Shown piece after piece: positions 8,803-13,611 of a stretch of 13,611 bases of DNA. Position numbers and translations under genes: made by a program. The DNA is taken from positions 1 through 13,611 of the forward strand of contig CAZYJD010000054.1 in the NCBI GenBank assembly GCA_964647785.1, read 5' to 3'. Source of the DNA: CAZYJD01 sp964647785. GTDB lineage: Bacteria; Bacteroidota; Bacteroidia; NS11-12g; UBA9320. Position 1 is the first letter of the stretch; every line of letters starts with the position of its first letter. A model generated the notes under the pieces. The model was not told the origin of the DNA. It saw only the letters and a list, made by a program, of their open reading frames with translations, and did no database searches.

Positions 8803-9903
8803 ATGAGCAATACAGATACTCTCAGAAACACCGCCCTCACCCATGTGCATCAGGCATTGGGCGCCAAAATGGTTCCATTTGCCGGTTTTAACATGCCGGT
8901 TCAATACACAGGATTGATAGATGAACATATGGCGGTTCGGAATGCCGCAGGTATGTTCGATGTTTCACATATGGGAGAATTTGTGGTAAAGGGTCCACAT
9001 GCTACCGATCTCATTCAGTGGATCACCTCGAACGATGTGCGCAAACTGGTTGATTTTCAGGCGCAATACAGCTGCATGCCCAATGATAAAGGCGGAATTG
9101 TAGACGACCTCATTGTTTACCGCTGGAATGAAGAGGAATACTATCTGGTGGTAAATGCCGGAAACATAGAGAAAGACTGGAACTGGATCAATGCACAAAA
9201 TGAGAAGTTTGGTGCTGAGCTCGAAAACATAAGCGATCGCATGTCGCTCTTGGCGGTTCAGGGCCCCAAAGCACAAGAAATCATCCAAACCCTTACGGAA
9301 AAAGATCTTTCAGCCATTCCATTTTACCACTTTGCTGCAGGAAGTGTGGCAGGTATCGAGGACATCATCCTATCCAATACCGGTTATACCGGATCGGGAG
9401 GTTTTGAGCTCTATGTGTGGAACAAAGATGCTGAGGCCCTTTGGAATGCAGTGATGAAGGCTGGGGAGGTGCATGGACTGAAACCCTGTGGTTTGGGTGC
9501 ACGTGATACCCTGCGACTTGAAAAAGCTTACTGTCTGTATGGCAATGATATCAATGATGAGACATCCCCCATCGAAGCCGGTTTGGGTTGGATCACCAAA
9601 TTCAATGAGCCCTTTGTGAACTCGGAATACCATCTCAAAATCAAGGAGAATAAACCCCAAAAGAAATTGGTAGGCTTTGAAATGATTGATCGAGGCATTC
9701 CCCGCCAGCACTATGTCATCAAAGATGCTGAAGGAAATACCATTGGTGAAGTGACCAGCGGAACGCAGTCGCCCAGCCTGAATAAAGCCATTGGCCTGGG
9801 TTATGTGCAAAGCGCTTTCTCCAAGGCAGATACCGAAATCTTCATCGAAGTGCGCAACAAACAACTCAAGGCTAAAGTGGTGAAACTGCCTTTCCTACAA
9901 TAG
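8803..9903 (+). CDS. gcvT: Aminomethyltransferase, glycine cleavage system T protein
   Basis: T protein of the glycine cleavage complex: it takes the aminomethyl group from lipoylated H protein and, with tetrahydrofolate, yields 5,10-methylene-THF and ammonia. At 366 residues it has the normal length. Family landmarks are GAKMVPFAGFNMPVQY (20-35), the FDVSHMGEF segment (52-60), NDKGGIVDDLIVY (94-106) with the conserved catalytic aspartate at 101/102, LLAVQGPKA (149-157), TGYTGSGGFELY (193-204) and the folate-site segment GLGARDTLRLEKAYCLYGND (230-249). The C-terminal GcvT_C barrel (about 285-366) includes GEVTSGTQSPSL. No gcvH or gcvP is in the window, so the system's genes are scattered or beyond the edges. 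It probably shares a transcript with the thioesterase. Downstream is a convergent spacer. Confidence 0.96.
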   Translation: MSNTDTLRNTALTHVHQALGAKMVPFAGFNMPVQYTGLIDEHMAVRNAAGMFDVSHMGEFVVKGPHATDLIQWITSNDVRKLVDFQAQYSCMPNDKGGIVDDLIVYRWNEEEYYLVVNAGNIEKDWNWINAQNEKFGAELENISDRMSLLAVQGPKAQEIIQTLTEKDLSAIPFYHFAAGSVAGIEDIILSNTGYTGSGGFELYVWNKDAEALWNAVMKAGEVHGLKPCGLGARDTLRLEKAYCLYGNDINDETSPIEAGLGWITKFNEPFVNSEYHLKIKENKPQKKLVGFEMIDRGIPRQHYVIKDAEGNTIGEVTSGTQSPSLNKAIGLGYVQSAFSKADTEIFIEVRNKQLKAKVVKLPFLQ

Positions 9904-9929
9904 GTTGGGAGATCTGAGTGAAGACACAA

Positions 9930-10081
9930 GTCCGATGGCTATAGGACGCAAGAAGTCATCCCGATAGTTATCGGGATAGGCTTTACCCGGTGTGTTGGCT
10001 TTCCGATTTGGGTGCTAAGAAGCAGGTTCATTTCGTCCTGCTCCCGATAGCGAGCGGTCCTGTGTCCGATGGCTATGGGAC
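9930..10081. repeat. Cluster of degenerate 18-20 bp palindromes (consensus near TCCCGATGGCTATCGGGA)
   Basis: Four related elements occur within 152 bases. At 9930-9947 is GTCCGATGGCTATAGGAC; at 9958-9977 a perfect 9-bp inverted repeat, ATCCCGATA-GT-TATCGGGAT; at about 10042-10056 a half copy, TCCCGATAGCGAGCG; at 10064-10081 GTCCGATGGCTATGGGAC, one base different from the first. Between them AGCAGG/CCTGCT (10021-10026, 10037-10042) forms another small stem. The copies share the CCGATnG core and can fold into hairpins on either strand. None is followed by a clear T-run, so I do not call them terminators. I have the impression that such palindromes are common between genes in Bacteroidota, but cannot verify it here. 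Confidence 0.7.
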
Positions 10082-10248
10082 CTGTTTCCAAAAGTATTTC
10101 TATATTCACTCTTTGAAGGCAAGAAGCATTCCTCAAAAACAGCGCAGCTTTTTTCCTTCTGTGTTTTCCGCGCCTTCTGCGAGAAATAGCAAAAAGCGTC
10201 AGCTTTTATCTGAGAAATCAGTGTAATCCGTGAGAAATCTGAAATCCA
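10082..10248. other. Rest of gcvT/methyltransferase convergent spacer, with short-word repeats
   Basis: No gene is visible. The word GAGAAAT recurs at 10181, 10212 and 10232, the last two as TGAGAAATC within a TCAGTGTAATCCGTGAG context. A weak hairpin with AAAAGC (10192-10197) and GCTTTT (10202-10207) around a 4-base loop might end transcripts from either side, but it has only two GC pairs. I assign no function. Confidence 0.4.
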
Positions 10249-10950
10249 TCACTCCTTCTCAAACATCATGAACATCACCCTTCCTGTGAGCAATCCATTG
10301 CGGTTGTGCATCATCCCTGTTTTCTTCAGGCGCGTATAAACAAGCATGAACGGATACAAAAACATCAACCATTTGGAGGTGGATTGTTTTTTATCAAAGC
10401 CTAAAATGGCAGGCTTGAACCCATATTGTAAGGCAATGTAGTTGTATTGGTCAGGGGTCAGGGAGGCCACATGCTGCAAGCCGTCGTAATTCTTGAGTTC
10501 TAGAGGTTGAAAACTGTAGTAAAACCCGCTGAACAAAAAGCGAATCCGCGATTTGAGCGAAAGGATATTCGGCGTGGAGACAAAGAGTTTCCCGCCTTTC
10601 TTCAAAACCCTGGAGGATTCTGAAAAGAAGGCTTTGTGATCGGGGATGTGTTCCATCACCTCAATAGAAATGACTGCATCAAATTGCTCTTCTCCGAATG
10701 GCAACTCCTTGCTGATATCGGCTTGCTTGCAGGGCACCTCCTTGTAGCGATAATATTCGGGATAAAGGTCACATGCTGCTACCTCATAACCGTCTTCATG
10801 CAGCTGTTTGGTAAAGGCACCGTGCCCGGCACCGGCATCCAAAACCTTGATCTTTTGCTCGTTTGTATGCTTTTTAAACCAGGGATAAAATGCCTGGTGT
10901 ATGCCCGGTATGGAAATGGGAACGATTTGTTCTTCCTCAGATGTACTCAT
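10249..10950 (-). CDS. Class I SAM-dependent methyltransferase
   Basis: Predicted Rossmann-fold methyltransferase of 233 residues; acceptor unknown. Motif I is VLDAGAGHGAF (36-46), binding S-adenosylmethionine. An acidic residue after strand 2 (Asp61 in AACDLYPEY) would contact the ribose. QADISKELPF (76-85) and FDAVISIEVMEHIPD (90-104) match the Methyltransf_11/UbiG-like pattern, followed by RVLKKGGKLFVSTPN (114-128). The C-terminal third has a hydrophobic stretch, KWLMFLYPFMLVYTRL (193-208), with nearby basic residues, which may associate with membrane or a lipid-linked substrate; this is inference. Relatives act on quinones, lipids, glycans or small molecules, and there is no pathway context here. 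It is convergent with gcvT and lies downstream of the TonB-dependent receptor, separated from it by the repeat pair and assembly gap. Confidence 0.85.
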   Translation of the reverse strand: MSTSEEEQIVPISIPGIHQAFYPWFKKHTNEQKIKVLDAGAGHGAFTKQLHEDGYEVAACDLYPEYYRYKEVPCKQADISKELPFGEEQFDAVISIEVMEHIPDHKAFFSESSRVLKKGGKLFVSTPNILSLKSRIRFLFSGFYYSFQPLELKNYDGLQHVASLTPDQYNYIALQYGFKPAILGFDKKQSTSKWLMFLYPFMLVYTRLKKTGMMHNRNGLLTGRVMFMMFEKE

Positions 10951-10954
10951 GGGT

Positions 10955-10962
10955 CAAAAATA
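10955..10962 (-). promoter_or_regulatory. Candidate -7 element for the methyltransferase
   Basis: On the minus strand TATTTTTG matches TAnnTTTG at all defined positions and ends just 4 bases before ATG 10948-10950. Nineteen bases upstream is TTC rather than TTG. The spacing would place transcription start at or next to the start codon. Confidence 0.38.
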
Positions 10963-10985
10963 ATCAGTTCGGACTTGTAGTGAAT

Positions 10986-11095
10986 AGTTGATAGTTTTTA
11001 GTTCTTAGAGATAAGGGATTCAGCACGAAATGCATCTGGCTCTCACCATCCAATCCGGAAAGTCAAACTCCTGAGGAAAGCCATGTCTTGCCTCT
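10986..11095. repeat. Direct repeat copy 1 (110 bp)
   Basis: Begins AGTTGATAGTTTTTAG and ends CATGTCTTGCCTCT. It matches 11132-11241 base for base without gaps except at six positions: 11012, 11035, 11063, 11067, 11068 and 11073. Four of the six lie in an 11-base core (11063-11073) flanked by GGAAAG on both sides. On the minus strand one frame reads EARHGFPQEFDFPDW...RCISC then stop, but it has no start codon, so I do not call it a gene. Confidence 0.92.
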
Positions 11096-11131
11096 TGCTT
11101 CTAAAAGTCTTGCATCTAGCAATCTCCAAGG

Positions 11132-11241
11132 AGTTGATAGTTTTTAGTTCTTAGAGACAAGGGATTCAGCACGAAATGCACCTGGCTCTCACCATCCAAT
11201 CCGGAAAGCCAATGTCCTTAGGAAAGCCATGTCTTGCCTCT
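11132..11241. repeat. Direct repeat copy 2 (110 bp), abutting the assembly gap
   Basis: Second copy, exactly 146 bases downstream of the first, about 95% identical (104 of 110). It runs up to the first N at 11242, so it may continue or be followed by more copies. The 36-base spacer between copies (11096-11131) carries partial echoes of the repeat end: GTCTTGCATCTAGC resembles GTCTTGCCTCTTGC. Read on the minus strand, the spacer and repeat end contain short iterations of GCAAGA. Confidence 0.92.
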
Positions 11242-11341
11242 NNNNNNNNNNNNNNNNNNNNNNNNNNNNNNNNNNNNNNNNNNNNNNNNNNNNNNNNNNN
11301 NNNNNNNNNNNNNNNNNNNNNNNNNNNNNNNNNNNNNNNNN
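11242..11341. other. Assembly gap (100 N)
   Basis: Exactly 100 N, the usual placeholder for a scaffold gap of unknown length. It holds the missing 3' end of the TonB-dependent receptor and whatever follows repeat copy 2. Any reading frame drawn across it, including one that would stop at 11218-11220 inside the repeat, is meaningless. Confidence 0.98.
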
Positions 11342-13473
11342 GTATCAACGGGCGAATAGCGCCTTCCTCCGGCTGTGGTAATGGCGGTACCCAAACTGAA
11401 AGCGTGTTTCTTGTCCTTGCCGAAATTCCATTCATAGCCTCCCAACAGATTCAAGGCGTAGGTGCTGTTGAAATCGGTAGGCCGCCAAACGCCGTCTTTC
11501 CCCTGGTATTCACTGTTGAATACCGAACCGGTTCCAAGCAGGAAAAACTGCTTGCTAAAGAATTTTTCAATGGTCGCTTCTACGCCGTAATTTCTGCCAA
11601 GACCGCTGTTTTCAAGCACATCGGGAAAAAACCGCTCAAAGCCCGAACCTTGGTTCAGGATGGAGTAAGAACCACCACGGCTCTCTACCGGTATGTTAAA
11701 AAGATGCTGATAATACGATTCGAGTTTGAGTCGCATATTGTTTTTTAGATTCAAGTCATAGGCAGCCACGAAATGGTGCGATTTGCTCAGACCAATGCCG
11801 GAGTTGTGGTCGCTGAAGCTTTTTGTAATGCTGTCAGTAAAGCGGGTATAGTAGACGTACATGGGTTGGTTGCGGCTGTGCAATCCATAGGCCGCACTAA
11901 TTTTTGAGCGTTCATTGATGGCAAAATTCAGACCGGCTCTGGGCTCCAGAGCCAAATCATTGCTTTTGCTGAAGTGCATCAGATGAAGGCCTCCCGTAAT
12001 GGTCATTCGGCTGCTGAGCCTGAACTGGGCATTGTAATAAAGCCGATTGCGATAAATGGCCTCATTGGCATCCATTTTGGTAACCCATGGACCACCAAAT
12101 TCATTTCTCGAGCTGTCGATATACTTGATGGACAGTCGTTCACCAATCAAGCCCCAGGATGATTTGAAGCGGGTGCTGTGTTTTTGGGCCATTTGAACAT
12201 GAAGGGCAGTATTGCCTTCAAACATGCTCGACCCCAGCACCTTCCTCAGGCTGTCAAGCTGAAGTTGTCCGTTTCGCAAGGCCTGCTGGTCCCAATAAAT
12301 GAAGTCGTGATCGGCCAGAATCTGCTGTCCGGTTTGCGCCAGGGTAACATCCAGGCGCATTTTGTTCTTGAAGAACTTCTTCCAGCTCAAACCCGTGGCA
12401 AACATATTCGTACTGAAGTATTGATCCCGGTCAATTTCGGCATACAAATCTTCGGCCGGCTCAGTGTCATCGCTGAATACGATATCGATGTTGCTCAATC
12501 CACCTATGCCCCAGGCACTCAGGGTACTGTTGTCTTTCAAAGGGAAATTGAGCTTGAACGAGGCATCCTGATATTGAGGAACAGCAGAGGTTCCTAAATT
12601 CACATTAATTCCTTGTAGCAAACTGAAAGTGGAGTATCGATAGGTAGCCAGATAGGTGGCTTTGCTTTCTTTGCTCAGCGGACCCTCTGCCATCAGTTCC
12701 AGGCCTAGTATCCCCAGTTGTCCGGTGAATTCGTGTTTGTTGTAATTGCCATTCCGCATTTGAATGTCGAACACCCCGGAAAGCGCATTGCCATATTCTG
12801 CCGGAAAAGCACCGGTCATGAAATCTGAATTGCCAATCACCTTGTTGTTTAGAATGCTCAAAGGTCCCCCGGTGGTTCCGGCAATGGAAAAATGACTCGG
12901 ATTAGGAATATCGATGCCTTCAAATCGCCAGAGCACGCCGAGTGGAGAGTTTCCCCGAACCACAATGTCATTGCGGCTATCGTCCGTGCCCTGCACCCCT
13001 GCAAAACGCGATGCCATTCGAGCCGGGTCCTGCCTGCTTCCGGCGTAGCGCTCGGCTTCTTCAGCATTGAAAGTTCGGCTGCTCAGCGTAGCCATTTCGT
13101 TGTAACTGCCTCGCCGGTCAAAATTGCGCACCACCACCTCATCCAGCTCACCCATGGCCTCGGTAAGTTCGATGTTCAGATAGGTTTCCTTTCCCGAATT
13201 CACGCTGATATTCGATAAGGTGCGCGATTCATATCCCACATAAGTGGCTGAGATCTCATAGCGGCCCAACGGTACAGTGGGAATGAGGAAGTAGCCATCA
13301 TCATCGCTCACAGCTCCGGTCTTTGTGCCATTCACCATGAGGAAGATATTTACCCCGGGTAAGGGTTCCCTGCTGTCGGCATCAATGGTGCGCCCGCGAA
13401 TGTTTTGTCGGCTATTTTGGGCCATTGCCAATAAAGCAGTTCCCAAGAAGCATAAGATGAGAAGCTTTTTCAT
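11342..13473 (-). CDS. TonB-dependent receptor with carboxypeptidase-regulatory-like domain (C-terminus lost in gap)
   Basis: Outer-membrane transporter, 710 residues visible from ATG 13471-13473. Signal peptide 1-18 (MKKLLILCFLGTALLAMA, then Q). Residues about 25-104 are a CarboxypepD_reg-like/CNA-B-type fold (IRGRTIDADSREPLPGVNI, DDDGYFLIPTVPLGRYEI, YVGYES), typical of Bacteroidota receptors. ELDEVVV (109-115) is a possible TonB-box-like segment. The plug domain covers about 125-240 (DIVVRGNSPLGVLWRFEGIDIP, FMTGAFPAEYGNALSGVFDI) and the beta-barrel starts near 248. Barrel strands continue to AGGRRYSPVD at the gap; relatives typically have further barrel strands after this point, so the C-terminus is missing rather than naturally short. 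No SusD-like partner lies downstream before the methyltransferase, and the SusC-specific pattern is absent, so the substrate cannot be inferred. Confidence 0.93.
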
Positions 13474-13480
13474 GGTAAAT

Positions 13481-13488
13481 CGAAAATA
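13481..13488 (-). promoter_or_regulatory. Candidate -7 element for the TonB-dependent receptor
   Basis: On the minus strand TATTTTCG differs from TAnnTTTG at one defined base and ends 7 bases before the ATG at 13473. No TTG is found at the ideal -33 spacing. Confidence 0.3.
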
Positions 13489-13611
13489 AGGGAGAAATGC
13501 AATAGTTGGTGAATCTAGTGGTTTTATTCGTCACTTGTTCGGGACAATGACCTATTTGGATTTGCTCCGCTTTGCTTCGCACATCCATGGGGGGAGGTGA
13601 TTCAAAGCGAA
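13489..13611. other. Upstream region of the receptor gene, nothing identified
   Basis: No coding frame of note, RNA gene or clear operator. A CGCTTTGCTTCGC stretch (about 13568-13580) is slightly repetitive. The window ends here, so an upstream regulator or start of another gene would not be seen. Confidence 0.5.

Noticed and set aside
9370..9864. 164-codon minus-strand open frame within gcvT
   Set aside because: It lies wholly inside the clear gcvT coding sequence and shows no family features.
9904..9980. Intrinsic terminator for gcvT formed by the perfect palindrome at 9958-9977
   Set aside because: The stem is good but the downstream bases (AGGCTTTACC) lack a T-run; kept as a repeat instead.
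10986..11241. CRISPR array or integron attC pair
   Set aside because: Units of 110 bp with a 36-bp spacer do not fit CRISPR, and no integron-type core sites, paired dyad arms or integrase were seen.
11166..11435. Open frames crossing the N run on both strands
   Set aside because: They depend on 100 placeholder bases and on the repeat; the right-hand part is the receptor gene read in other frames.

Overview
The window looks like a piece of a Bacteroidota chromosome, probably from an uncultivated or draft genome because it contains an artificial run of exactly 100 N. The evidence is protein architecture: a PKD-rich secreted protein with the gliding-motility-type (CHU_C, type B) C-terminal domain of the type IX secretion system (T9SS), a sortilin/BNR-propeller protein with a PKD domain, a TonB-dependent receptor with an N-terminal carboxypeptidase-regulatory-like domain, and several start regions carrying TAnnTTTG-like -7 elements instead of an obvious Shine-Dalgarno sequence.

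Layout. (1) 1-6648, minus strand: two large exported-protein genes. The upstream one (2605-6648) is a 1347-residue protein with signal peptide, DUF7948-like N-terminal region, a seven-repeat SBBP-type propeller, six PKD modules and a CHU_C domain. The downstream one (start at 2618, running off the left edge; 872 codons visible) is a BNR/sortilin-like propeller plus PKD protein. They overlap by 14 bases, so they are probably one transcriptional unit making two surface or secreted proteins. (2) 6649-6770: divergent promoter region. (3) 6771-9903, plus strand: lysS (lysyl-tRNA synthetase), a YciA-type acyl-CoA thioesterase and gcvT (glycine cleavage T protein). The last two are six bases apart, in the same frame, separated by two tandem stop codons. 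(4) 9904-10248: a convergent intergenic spacer with a cluster of degenerate 18-20 bp palindromes and a short-word repeat tract. (5) 10249-10950, minus strand: a class I SAM-dependent methyltransferase. (6) 10986-11241: two direct copies of a 110-bp non-coding repeat (period 146 bp, 6 differences), the second ending at the assembly gap 11242-11341. (7) 11342-13473, minus strand: a TonB-dependent receptor missing its C-terminal strands, which lie in the gap. (8) 13474-13611: its upstream region, cut by the window edge.

Functionally this is ordinary Bacteroidota content: housekeeping translation and one-carbon genes between cell-surface genes. I found no defence system, mobile element, CRISPR array or recognisable new system. 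The points most worth checking are the direct repeat at the gap with its variable core, the palindrome cluster after gcvT, promoter-like elements placed so close to start codons that leaderless or near-leaderless transcripts are predicted, and the A-B alternation of the PKD modules.
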